64,000 nucleotides of DNA, from contig CANJLQ010000013.1 in assembly GCA_947475735.1 (NCBI GenBank), forward strand, positions 1 to 64,000, read 5' to 3'. The DNA comes from Caulobacteraceae bacterium (GTDB taxonomy: Bacteria; Pseudomonadota; Alphaproteobacteria; Caulobacterales; Caulobacteraceae). Shown here one piece after another: positions 43,121 to 50,978 of the stretch. Each line of letters opens with the position of its first letter. Position 1 is the stretch's first letter. The notes beneath the pieces are model-generated. The model searched no databases, was not told the DNA's origin, and saw only the letters and a program-made list of their open reading frames with translations. A program made the position numbers and the translations under genes.

Positions 43121-44218
43121 CTAGTGCAGCACTGCCATATGGCCGCGCTCGAAGGCGGACAGTTCGTCCTGGCGGCCTTCCTTGACCTTGAGCACCCAGT
43201 GAGGGTCGGACAGGAGGGCACGGCCAACGGCGATGAGGTCGAACTCCTCGCGCTCCATGCGCTGGATCAGGCCGTCCAGGGAGGCGGGCCGGGAGCCCGC
43301 GCCGCCGAAGGCCGCGATGAACTCGCCGTCAAGGCCGACGGAGCCGACGCTGATGGTGGGCTTGCCGGTAATCTTCTTGGCCCAGCCGGCGAAGTTGAGG
43401 TCCGCCCCCTCGAACTCCGGCTCCCAGAAGCGGCGCTGGGAGCAGTGAAAGACATCGACCCCGGCGTCGGACAGGGGCAGCAGCCATTCGGCCATCTCGT
43501 CGGGGTTCAGGGCGATCTTGGCGTCGTAATCCTGCTGCTTCCACTGCGACAGGCGGATGATCAGGGGGATGTCGGGACCCAGCCCCTCGCGGACGGCCTT
43601 GACCACCTCGACGCCGAAGCGGGCCCGCTCGGCGATCGTCGGCCCGCCCCATCGGTCGCCCCGCGCGTTCAGGCCGGCCCAGTAAAACTGATCGATCAGA
43701 TAGCCGTGGGCGGAATGGATCTCGGCGGCGTCGAAGCCGAGGTCTCGGGCCGCGCGGGCCGACTTGCCGAAGGCGGCGATGGTGTCGGCGATGTCCTCCT
43801 CGGTCATCGGCTCGTATTTCTGCTTGCCCGGCGCGACGAGGCCGGAGGGGCTGTCGACCTGGCCGAGCGGCTGCCACTCCGCCCCCTGCCCGCGCGCCGA
43901 GCCAACGTGCCAGATCTGGGGCGCGATCAGGCCGCCGGCGGCGTGGACCTCGTCGACGACGGTTTTCCAGTGCGGCAGGGCCTCGCCGTGGAAGACGGGA
44001 ACGGCGGCGTCGTTGCGGGCGGCGGGGCGTTCGACGACCGTGCCTTCGGTGATGATCAGTCCGACCTCGCCTTCCGCGCGGCGGCGGTAGTAGGCGGCGA
44101 CGTCGGAGGTGGGGATGCCACCCGGGCTGAACGACCGGGTCATGGGAGCCATGACGATCCGGTTGGGCAGGGTCAGGCCCTTGATCGTGAAGGGGCGGAA
44201 CAGGGTCTCGACGCTCAT
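43121..44218 (-). CDS. NADH:flavin oxidoreductase, old yellow enzyme family
   Basis: The 365-residue FMN TIM barrel has RIVMAPMTRSFSPGGIPT at the flavin site and LIAPQIWHVGSAR. The substrate-binding pair is in FDAAEIHSAHGYLIDQF, and ARGDRWGGP and GRALLSDPHW follow. This is the classical OYE pattern, which reduces activated double bonds with NAD(P)H. The physiological substrate is not defined. It lies between mrp and the sterol desaturase on the same strand. Confidence 0.88.
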   Translation of the reverse strand: MSVETLFRPFTIKGLTLPNRIVMAPMTRSFSPGGIPTSDVAAYYRRRAEGEVGLIITEGTVVERPAARNDAAVPVFHGEALPHWKTVVDEVHAAGGLIAPQIWHVGSARGQGAEWQPLGQVDSPSGLVAPGKQKYEPMTEEDIADTIAAFGKSARAARDLGFDAAEIHSAHGYLIDQFYWAGLNARGDRWGGPTIAERARFGVEVVKAVREGLGPDIPLIIRLSQWKQQDYDAKIALNPDEMAEWLLPLSDAGVDVFHCSQRRFWEPEFEGADLNFAGWAKKITGKPTISVGSVGLDGEFIAAFGGAGSRPASLDGLIQRMEREEFDLIAVGRALLSDPHWVLKVKEGRQDELSAFERGHMAVLH

Positions 44219-44277
44219 CGATGTCTCTCTCGGCAGTGGCCGGTCAGGGTGACCGCTGGCGTTGCCTTTGAAAACCC

Positions 44278-45327
44278 TCAGAGACCGAGTTTTTCCGACA
44301 GAGCCCTCGCCGTGACGTCGAACCGGGTTGCGATATCGCCTTGAGCCAGCGGCGCGCCGGCGTCAGCCGCCTCGCGCACCGAGCCGTCAAGCGGAAGGTC
44401 GCCTAGAAAATCGATCACCAGCCGCGCGGCCTCGTCTTTGGCCCCGCCTCTGCCAAAGATGTCGCCGGTCATGTTCTCGATCAGGCCGAGGGTCGGGACG
44501 TTCACACGCTGGAACAGGGTGTGGGCGCGGCGGGCATCGGCGAGGGCCACCTCCTGCGGCGTGGAGACGATCACCACCCCGTCCAAAGGGGTCTTCTGAA
44601 TCAGGGTGAGTTGCACGTCGCCGGTACCGGGCGGCAGATCGACCACGAGGATGTCGAGGGGCTTTTCGGCCGTGCCCCAGCGGGTCTGGGTCAGCATCTG
44701 GGTCAGGGCCTGCGAGGCCATGGGGCCGCGCCAGATCATGGCGTCGTCGGACTTGGTCAGGAGGCCGACGGACATGGCCAGGAGGCCGTGCGCCCGGTGC
44801 GGTTCCATCATGCCGTCGCGGTATTCAGGCTGCCCTGATAGCCCGAGCATGGTCGGGATGCTGGGGCCGTGGACGTCGGCGTCAAGAATTCCGGTGACGA
44901 GGCCCCGGCGGGCGAAGGCGGCGGACAGGTTGACGGCCACGGTCGACTTTCCGACGCCGCCCTTGCCGCTGGCCACGGCGAGGACGCGGCGAACGTGGGC
45001 GGGGCGATCGGTCGGGACGGGCGCGCGAGGACGACCCTGATCGACCGCCTCGCGCGACAGACTGGCCCTGCGGGCGGGCGGCGGGGCCTCGGACGTCAGG
45101 ATGACGGAGACGCGGCTCATACCGGGCATGGCCGCCAACGCCGCCTCGGCCGCGTCGCGCACCGGGGCGTAACCCGCGGCGCGGTCGGCGGGCACCTCGA
45201 TGACGAAGCCGGCGCGGTCGGCGGCGACGGTCAGCCCTTTCACCACGCCCGCCTCGACCAGGCCCCGGCCCGTCGCGGGATCGGGGATGGCGTTCAGCAC
45301 GGCTTCGACGGCGGCGCGGTCGATCAC
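44278..45327 (-). CDS. mrp: Mrp/NBP35-family iron-sulfur carrier ATPase
   Basis: The 349-residue protein starts at a GTG. The N-terminal 90 residues are a MIP18/DUF59-like domain (VEAVLNAIPDPATGRGLVEAG). The ATPase domain follows with a deviant Walker A (SGKGGVGKST), LDADVHGPSIP and VVDLPPGTGDVQLT. It carries Fe-S clusters to target enzymes. The CPxC motif near the C-terminus of many Mrp proteins is not obvious here: the region around ENMTGDIFGRGGA has no cysteines, which is unusual. Confidence 0.88.
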   Translation of the reverse strand: MIDRAAVEAVLNAIPDPATGRGLVEAGVVKGLTVAADRAGFVIEVPADRAAGYAPVRDAAEAALAAMPGMSRVSVILTSEAPPPARRASLSREAVDQGRPRAPVPTDRPAHVRRVLAVASGKGGVGKSTVAVNLSAAFARRGLVTGILDADVHGPSIPTMLGLSGQPEYRDGMMEPHRAHGLLAMSVGLLTKSDDAMIWRGPMASQALTQMLTQTRWGTAEKPLDILVVDLPPGTGDVQLTLIQKTPLDGVVIVSTPQEVALADARRAHTLFQRVNVPTLGLIENMTGDIFGRGGAKDEAARLVIDFLGDLPLDGSVREAADAGAPLAQGDIATRFDVTARALSEKLGL

Positions 45328-45397
45328 AGGAGGCGGCCTCGGTTGCAGGGCGGGGACGCGCGTTCTATCGGCTGAACCTGCTGCACGCGAGCCCGAG

Positions 45398-46291
45398 TTG
45401 TCCTCCACCCGCTCCCTCACCCTGATCGCAGGCCCGACCGCCTCGGGAAAGTCGCGGCGCGCGCTGGAGATGGCCGATGCGACAGGGGCCGTCATCGTCA
45501 ACGCCGACAGCCAGCAGCTGTATGCCGACCTGCGCATCCTGACCGCCCGCCCCTCGCGCGACGAGGAAATGCGCGTGCCGCATCACCTGTATGGCGTGGC
45601 CGATGCCGCCGAGGCCTGGTCGGTCGGGCGCTGGACGCGGGCGGTCATGCCGCTGCTGGAGAGGTTCCGCGCAGAGGGGCGGCCGGTGCTGATCGTGGGG
45701 GGGACGGGCCTGTATTTTTCCGCTCTGACGCGCGGGCTGGCAGACATTCCCGAGGTTCCCGCCGCGGCGCGGGACGAGGCCACGGCCCTGTTCGACACGG
45801 AAGGCGAGACCGCCTTTCGCCTGCGTCTGGCGACGTTCGACCCACCGGCCGAGGCGACCATCGAGGCGGGCGACCGCCAGCGGCTGACGCGGGCCTATGC
45901 GGTGGCGCGGGCGACGGGGCGGTCGCTGTCGGATTGGAAAGCCTCGACACGCCCGCTGCTGGCCCCCGGCAGCTACGACCGCCTGGTGATCGAGCCGGAA
46001 CGCGAGGCGCTGTACGCCGCCTGCGACGCGCGGGTGGACTGGATGCTGGCCCACGGGGCGGTGGAGGAGGTGCGAGCCCTGGCCGCGCGCGGGCTGGACT
46101 CCGCCTTGCCCGTGATGAAGGCGGTCGGGGTGCGCGAGCTGACGGGCCATCTGGCGGGCGACACGACCCGCGCCGAGGCCACGGCGGCCATGAAAAAGGC
46201 GACGCGGAACTATGCCAAGCGACAGCTGACCTGGTTCAGAAACCAGTGCGGGGGCTGGGCGCGGACCCAGCCGACGACCGGTCAGTCCTGA
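45398..46291 (+). CDS. miaA: tRNA dimethylallyltransferase
   Basis: The 297-residue enzyme prenylates A37 of tRNAs reading UNN codons. It has the P-loop IAGPTASGKS, NADSQQLY, the catalytic VGGTGLYFSAL and QRLTRAYAV. The C-terminus (TRNYAKRQLTWFRNQ) is typical. Start is a TTG at 45398, since the conserved N-terminus begins there; the ORF track extends into antisense of mrp. It is divergent from mrp. Confidence 0.93.
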   Translation: MSSTRSLTLIAGPTASGKSRRALEMADATGAVIVNADSQQLYADLRILTARPSRDEEMRVPHHLYGVADAAEAWSVGRWTRAVMPLLERFRAEGRPVLIVGGTGLYFSALTRGLADIPEVPAAARDEATALFDTEGETAFRLRLATFDPPAEATIEAGDRQRLTRAYAVARATGRSLSDWKASTRPLLAPGSYDRLVIEPEREALYAACDARVDWMLAHGAVEEVRALAARGLDSALPVMKAVGVRELTGHLAGDTTRAEATAAMKKATRNYAKRQLTWFRNQCGGWARTQPTTGQS

Positions 46292-46310
46292 GGGGCCGCG
46301 TCTGCACGCG

Positions 46311-46439
46311 TCACGGCAGGTCGTCGCGGGCCGAGCGCCTGCGCTTGCGCCTCACGGGCCAGCCCATTCTTTCCGAGACCAGAATCCAGACAAGGACGAA
46401 AGCCACTGCAGCGCAAAGCGCGACGACCGCACCCAGCAT
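46311..46439 (-). CDS. 42-residue membrane protein
   Basis: The reverse strand holds an ATG ORF with AGAGGAAG 5 bases upstream. It encodes MLGAVVALCAAVAFVLVWIL, a complete transmembrane helix, then VSERMGWPVRRKRRRSARDDLP, a strongly basic tail. It is shorter than the ORF-track cut-off. It fills most of the space between miaA and the kinase-phosphatase gene. The good ribosome-binding site, full helix and positive tail support a real small protein. I do not recognise the family. Confidence 0.6.
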   Translation of the reverse strand: MLGAVVALCAAVAFVLVWILVSERMGWPVRRKRRRSARDDLP

Positions 46440-46569
46440 AGCGTCTTCCTCTTTTCGATGAGCAATGCGGGGAGGCACTGCTGGCTGGAGCTTAGCACAT
46501 CTCGCGCAAGCGCCCCAACCATCAACGTTGCGGAGCGCGCTTACGTCGGTCGCGGAACGCGCAAGGGCG

Positions 46570-48264
46570 TCATCGCACCATCCAGCTCACCAGCAGCAGA
46601 ACGAAAAGCCCCGCGCTGACCGCCTGCCAGAAGCGAACCGGCTCGCGCTCCATCAGCGACAGGTCGCGGCGGGGCGGGACGGCGGCGGCGCTGCCGCTTT
46701 CGAGGACGTGGATCAGCTCTTCGACATCAGCGAAACGGTCGGCAGGGTCGACGGACAGGGTGCGAAGGATCGCCGCTTCCAGCCAGGCGGGCATGTCGGG
46801 GCGGTGAACCGTCGGGCGGGTCGGTCGATCGAAGCGTATCCGGCTGAAGTCTGTCTCCTGGCCGCTGGGGTATTCGGCGGTGAACAGGCGGTACAGGGTG
46901 ACGCCCAGGGCGTACTGGTCGGTCAGGGCGTCGCCGGAATTGCCGGCGAACATCTCGGGGGCGCGATATCCTGGCGTGCCGGGAGCTTCTGCCTCGGCGA
47001 ACTCCTCGATCCGGGGAAGGCGGGCGACGCCGAGGTCGATCAACTTCAGACCGCCGTTCGATTCCAGGATCACATTGTCAGGCTTGATGTCGCGATGGAC
47101 GATCTTCAGCCGGTGCAGGGCAGCGACCGCGCGCGCGAGGCGGATGGACAGGTCGACGCCCTCGGGGATCGGGAACGGGTCCTCGGCGACGCGGGCGTGC
47201 AGGGTATGCCCGACGTACAGGGGCTGGGCGATATAGAGGCGGCTCTGACGGCCGGGGTCGAGGCTCAGCGTCTTGCCGACATAGGGACTGTCGATGCGCC
47301 GGCCGATGAAGCTCTCGCGCAGGAAGGCTCCGCGCGCGCCGCTCTCGGACAGAAGTTTCGGCTTGGGGAACTTCAGCACCAGCCGTTCGCCGCCCTCGCC
47401 GTCGCGCGCCTGGAACACCCGCGTGTACTTGCCGTCAGAGATCAGACGTTCCAGCAGAAACCCATCGATGCGGTCGCCGGCCGTAGGCACCGCCGGAATG
47501 GGCAAGCCTGCCGCTTCGGCCCCGATGGCGTCCTGATCGACCGCCCCAATGCGGATGACGTCGATGACGATGGCGGTGGCGTTGTCGCGCGTCTCGGCGA
47601 GACCGGCGGCATCGACGATGGCCTGGGCGTCCGCCTCGGGCGACGCGCGCCGAGAAAGCAAGCGCGTCAGTTCCGCCTCCGAGAGGACGCCGTGCGCGCC
47701 GTCGGTGGTCAGCAGCAGCCGGTCATAGGGCTTGAGCGCCACCGTGCTGGTGTCCAGGCGCAGATCCGGCTCGATCCCCAGGGCGCGGTACAGGACATGG
47801 CTGAGCCCCGGCTGGCTGAGGGTGTGGTCTTCGGTCAGGCGCGTCAGCAGGCCGTCGCGGAAATGCCAGGCGCGGCTATCGCCGACGTGCAGCACCGTCG
47901 CCTCGCGCGCCCTCATGACCAGGGCGGTGAAGGTCGTGGCCGCCCCGGCCATGTCCGGATCGGATCGGCCCTTCGCATGGAGCCAGCGATTGTAGCCCGA
48001 CAGCGCCGCCACGCCGGCGGCCGCCACGCCCTTCAGCGGGTTCTGATCGACATAGGCGTCGATGAAGCTGCGGCCCGCGAGTTCCGACGCCACCCGACCG
48101 GCCCTCGATCCACTGACGCCGTCGGCGACCAGGGCGATCATGCCGCGCAGGGCCTGTTCCGAGGGGCTGCCGAGGTGGACGGCACCGAAATCCTGATTGT
48201 CTTTCCGCGGCCCGAGCGCCGTGGCGAACCCTGCCGCGATCTCCAGCTTGCCGTCCGCATCCAT
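46570..48264 (-). CDS. PP2C phosphatase-Ser/Thr kinase fusion with a C-terminal membrane anchor
   Basis: The 564-residue protein has a PP2C-type phosphatase at residues 1-235 (metal motifs DNQDFG, ADGVSGS, VGDSRAW, TTDGAHG, RDNATAIV). A Hanks-type kinase follows at about 260-520 (LKFPKP, IVHRDIKPDN, LIDLGVAR, GTPGYRAPE), with DLG in place of DFG. One C-terminal helix (VSAGLFVLLLVSWMV) anchors it. This bifunctional architecture is known, often near nitrate genes, which are absent here. Both activities appear intact. The start at 48264 has GGGGAG upstream. Confidence 0.92.
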   Translation of the reverse strand: MDADGKLEIAAGFATALGPRKDNQDFGAVHLGSPSEQALRGMIALVADGVSGSRAGRVASELAGRSFIDAYVDQNPLKGVAAAGVAALSGYNRWLHAKGRSDPDMAGAATTFTALVMRAREATVLHVGDSRAWHFRDGLLTRLTEDHTLSQPGLSHVLYRALGIEPDLRLDTSTVALKPYDRLLLTTDGAHGVLSEAELTRLLSRRASPEADAQAIVDAAGLAETRDNATAIVIDVIRIGAVDQDAIGAEAAGLPIPAVPTAGDRIDGFLLERLISDGKYTRVFQARDGEGGERLVLKFPKPKLLSESGARGAFLRESFIGRRIDSPYVGKTLSLDPGRQSRLYIAQPLYVGHTLHARVAEDPFPIPEGVDLSIRLARAVAALHRLKIVHRDIKPDNVILESNGGLKLIDLGVARLPRIEEFAEAEAPGTPGYRAPEMFAGNSGDALTDQYALGVTLYRLFTAEYPSGQETDFSRIRFDRPTRPTVHRPDMPAWLEAAILRTLSVDPADRFADVEELIHVLESGSAAAVPPRRDLSLMEREPVRFWQAVSAGLFVLLLVSWMVR

Positions 48265-48340
48265 GACCTGTCTCCCCGCCACGAAAGAGACTTCACTTCG
48301 TAACTTGGATGCAAGGGCTTGCCGCCCTATATTGATCCCG

Positions 48341-48745
48341 CCGGAGCTTGCTCCGGATATGGCGATAAACGCGCTTGTAATAAGCGGACCGGACCCGGGT
48401 GCGATTCCCGGCGGCTCCACCATTCCTCCTCCGCGTTATCGGCGGGCGATCATGGGGCCGACTAGCATCGACGGACGTGTAAAGAAGACTGCTTTCGCTC
48501 GTCCTGGCCCACCGTATCGGGCCATTTTCTAACTGCGAACGATAACTTCGCTGGAGAAGTCCGTCTCGCCGCGTAATGCGGTTCGTCAGACTTCGAACAC
48601 TTAAGTCCTAGGGGTTCAGATCCCTGGGCGGGGCCCGGAGGGCGCCTGGCAACAGAAGCCCTCCACTCGCCCTCATCAAGGTGCCCTCCTCGTTCTTGAA
48701 AAAGGTGGGCGGGAGCCTGGCAACAGAATCCCGGCACTTTCCCGG
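48341..48745 (+). ncRNA. ssrA: circularly permuted two-piece tmRNA
   Basis: The 3' tRNA half comes first: T-arm CCGGG-TGCGATT-CCCGG, then CGGCTCC and ACCA (48412-48422). The 5' half follows after a short spacer: GGGGCCG (48454-48460), which pairs with CGGCTCC and gives a G3-U70 pair, the alanine identity mark, then ATCGACGG. The tag ORF (48535-48576) reads ANDNFAGEVRLAA and stop. Two copies of GCCTGGCAACAGAA in hairpins (48644 and 48715) suit the downstream pseudoknots. This order is the alphaproteobacterial split tmRNA. The outer ends are estimates. Confidence 0.92.
48535..48576 (+). other. tmRNA proteolysis-tag reading frame
   Basis: GCG AAC GAT AAC TTC then codes A-N-D-N-F, continuing AGEVRLAA and TAA. 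With the tRNA-borne alanine the added tag is 14 residues, AANDNFAGEVRLAA, the same length as the Caulobacter tag AANDNFAEEFAVAA. The first six residues, bound by SspB, and the terminal alanines, bound by ClpX, are kept. Confidence 0.92.
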
Positions 48746-48806
48746 CAAGGCCACTTCCGCCGAACGTCCAGCCCGGCTATCTGTCGCCGCGCTAGCGAGA
48801 GTACCC

Positions 48807-49292
48807 ATGGCCGACGACGTCCAGCCGATCGACGAGATGCAGTACGAGAAGCTCGCGCAGGACGCCCTGCGCGGTGTGATCCGCGCCGCGCTCGAACGCG
48901 CGGCGGGGCCGTCCGGCATCCCCGGCGCCCACCACTTCTACATCACCTTCAAGACCCGGGCCCCCGGCGTGTCGGTGCCGCCCGACGTGGTGGCCAAGTA
49001 CCCTGACGAGATGACCGTCGTTCTGCAGCACCAGTATTGGGACCTGGCGGTCGAGCACGATCTGTTCTCGGTGATGCTGAAGTTCGGCGGCATGCCCAAG
49101 GTGCTGACCGTGCCCTATTCGGCGGTCACGCGCTTCTATGACCCCAGCGTGCAGTTCCTGCTGCAGTTCGAGGCCCCGGAGCCGGTGGCCCAGGCCGTCG
49201 CCGAACTGCCCGCGCCCAAGCGCGCCGACCCGCCGCCGTCCGGCGACGACGGACCCAAGGTCGTCTCGCTGGACCAGTTCCGCAAGAAGTAG
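48807..49292 (+). CDS. sspB: ClpXP adaptor SspB, alphaproteobacterial type
   Basis: The 161-residue protein has the SspB fold pattern (YEKLAQDALRGVIRAALE, HFYITFKTRAPGV, MTVVLQHQYWDL, KVLTVPYSAVTRFYDPSV). A disordered Pro/Asp linker leads to the ClpX-docking tail KVVSLDQFRKK. It captures ssrA-tagged proteins for ClpXP. The gene starts about 60 bases after the tmRNA gene, so tag donor and tag receptor are neighbours here. The ATG at 48807 is the family start; the ORF track begins inside the tmRNA. Confidence 0.93.
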   Translation: MADDVQPIDEMQYEKLAQDALRGVIRAALERAAGPSGIPGAHHFYITFKTRAPGVSVPPDVVAKYPDEMTVVLQHQYWDLAVEHDLFSVMLKFGGMPKVLTVPYSAVTRFYDPSVQFLLQFEAPEPVAQAVAELPAPKRADPPPSGDDGPKVVSLDQFRKK

Positions 49293-49347
49293 GGTTCACG
49301 TCGCCGGCAGGCGCGCTAACCTCCGGGCATCGGCTCCGGAGACGCCT

Positions 49348-50085
49348 GTGGTCAGAACCCTCGTCATCGTTCTCGTCTGGCTGACCGCAGGGTCGGCTCA
49401 GGCACAGAGCCGCTTCGACGGCTGGGCCTCCGCCATCGTGGCCGCGGACTGGCGGACCAGCGCGGGTGAGCCGATCCAGGCTTTCGACAACGCCCGCCGC
49501 GACCTGACCTCGGGCTTCCTGGCGGCCGGGTTTAGCCGCGCGGACATGGTCGATGTGACGCTGAGGCCCGACGTGCAGCCCGTCACGACCGCTCAGGAAG
49601 CGATCTATCGCATCGCCGAGGTCACGGCGCGAGCTCCACGCGGCTGCCTGATCTACATCACCTCGCACGGCGTGCCGCAGGAGATCGTCTTCGGACCCGA
49701 CATCAGGCTGACGCCTCCGACGCTCGCCGGGCTGTTGAGAAATTGGTGCGGAGAGAGACCGACCGTCCTGGTGCTCTCGGCCTGTTTCTCGGGCTCCTTC
49801 GTGGATGCGCTGGCGGGGCCGAACCGAATGATCCTGACGGCGGCGCGGCGCGACCGGGCGTCGTTCGGGTGCAGCGAGGATGCGGTCTATCCCTACTTCG
49901 ACGGCTGCGTGATCGAGCGGTTGCCGACGAGCACGGACTTCATTGCCCTGGGCAATTCGGTGCGGTCGTGCGTCAAAGATCGCGAGGAGGCGGAGGGCCT
50001 GACCCCGGCCTCGGAGCCCCAGGTCTTCATCGGAGCCAATATGCAGCTGCTGGCGCCGACGCTGAGGTTCCAGCGGCCATCCTGA
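49348..50085 (+). CDS. secreted C13-like (caspase-fold) cysteine peptidase
   Basis: From a GTG with GGAGACG upstream, the gene encodes 245 residues with a signal peptide ending in GSAQA. The caspase-haemoglobinase-fold dyad is visible as YITSHGV (His107) and VLSACFSGSF (Cys146). This matches peptidase C13-like proteins of bacteria. The mature protein would be periplasmic. It is 55 bases downstream of sspB on the same strand and could be cotranscribed. The target specificity is unknown. Confidence 0.83.
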   Translation: MVRTLVIVLVWLTAGSAQAQSRFDGWASAIVAADWRTSAGEPIQAFDNARRDLTSGFLAAGFSRADMVDVTLRPDVQPVTTAQEAIYRIAEVTARAPRGCLIYITSHGVPQEIVFGPDIRLTPPTLAGLLRNWCGERPTVLVLSACFSGSFVDALAGPNRMILTAARRDRASFGCSEDAVYPYFDGCVIERLPTSTDFIALGNSVRSCVKDREEAEGLTPASEPQVFIGANMQLLAPTLRFQRPS

Positions 50086-50140
50086 CACCACGGTGGCAAC
50101 AGGAGACGCGCAGACAGGCGGAACCACGTTGGAGAGAACA

Positions 50141-50548
50141 ATGCTGACCGGAGGCTGTCACTGCGGGGCGATCCGCTACGAGACCTCGAACGAGGCGATT
50201 CACCATGCCCTGTGCCACTGCATCGATTGCCGGAAGGCCGCCGGAGCCCCCGCCGTCGCCTGGGCGCTGGCTCCGGCCGATCAGGTGACGATCACGGGCG
50301 ATCCCGTCTGGTACGCATCGTCCGAGCATGGGCGGCGCGGCTTCTGCGCCGTCTGCGGCACGGGCCTGTTCTACACCAACGCCGTCATCTTCCCCGACCA
50401 GATCGATATCCAGAGCGCGACGCTGGACGATCCCGATGCGATCCCCTTGCAGGGCCAGATCCAGATCGCCGAGCGCATCGGCTGGATGGGGCATCTGGAC
50501 CGGTTGCCGACCTTCGACCGCTACCCCGCCCCGCCCGAGGCCCCCTGA
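50141..50548 (+). CDS. GFA (Gfa/CENP-V) domain protein
   Basis: The 135-residue zinc protein has the cysteine pattern GGCHCGAIRYE, CHCIDCRKAAG and FCAVCGTGLFY of the glutathione-dependent formaldehyde-activating enzyme/CENP-V fold. The start is the ATG at 50141, just after GGAGAGAACA. Most members have no shown formaldehyde activity, so only the fold is assigned. It converges with the RusA-like gene, overlapping by 28 bases. Confidence 0.86.
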   Translation: MLTGGCHCGAIRYETSNEAIHHALCHCIDCRKAAGAPAVAWALAPADQVTITGDPVWYASSEHGRRGFCAVCGTGLFYTNAVIFPDQIDIQSATLDDPDAIPLQGQIQIAERIGWMGHLDRLPTFDRYPAPPEAP

Positions 50549-50898
50549 CGCGGGTAGGCGCGGATGGTGATGCGCTCGCGCTCGCCCTCGCGCCGCTCGA
50601 CCAGCAGGCGCGCCACCTGGGCGTCGTCGTGGAACAGATAACCCTTGATGGCGTCCAGCAGGGCCTTGGCGAGATTGTCGAGGTCCATCCACGGCGGATC
50701 GCCGACGTGCTCCATGACGATCTCGACGACGAAGTCGCCGTAGGACGGTCGCGAGCCCCGCCATTCCTTCCGGAAAAACTCGTAGACCAGCGGTTTGTAG
50801 TACTTCGCCTGGGTTGTCAGGCCGTCGATCATGACCACGACGGCGTCGCCCTCCTCGCGCGCGCGGACCTTGCCGGAGACGATCCAGTCCGAGTTCAC
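50521..50898 (-). CDS. RusA-like Holliday junction resolvase family protein
   Basis: The gene encodes 125 residues from a GTG (an ATG at 50946 is possible). The C-terminal [19 protein letters not shown] and [10 protein letters not shown] carry the Asp residues of the RusA metal site (D.DN..K...D, DD..V). RusA resolvases are usually phage-borne; no other phage gene is nearby, so this is a chromosomal copy or relic. The overlap with the GFA gene at the 3' end is tail to tail. Confidence 0.78.
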   Translation of the reverse strand: MNSDWIVSGKVRAREEGDAVVVMIDGLTTQAKYYKPLVYEFFRKEWRGSRPSYGDFVVEIVMEHVGDPPWMDLDNLAKALLDAIKGYLFHDDAQVARLLVERREGERERITIRAYPRQGASGGAG

Positions 50899-50978
50899 GC
50901 GCGTCCGCCTTGTCCGATCATGGCTCCGTGCTACACGCCTCGGCATCCTCCCGCCACGCCTTCGCGAGCCCCGCCCCC

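Noticed and set aside
46465-48303. 612-residue plus-strand ORF
   Set aside because: Antisense shadow of the phosphatase-kinase fusion; composition is that of a codon-position artefact.
48462-48737. 91-residue minus-strand ORF
   Set aside because: Lies wholly over the tmRNA gene and has no protein features.
50521-50898. Prophage remnant around the RusA-like gene
   Set aside because: No integrase, structural or other phage genes nearby; the neighbours are housekeeping genes.
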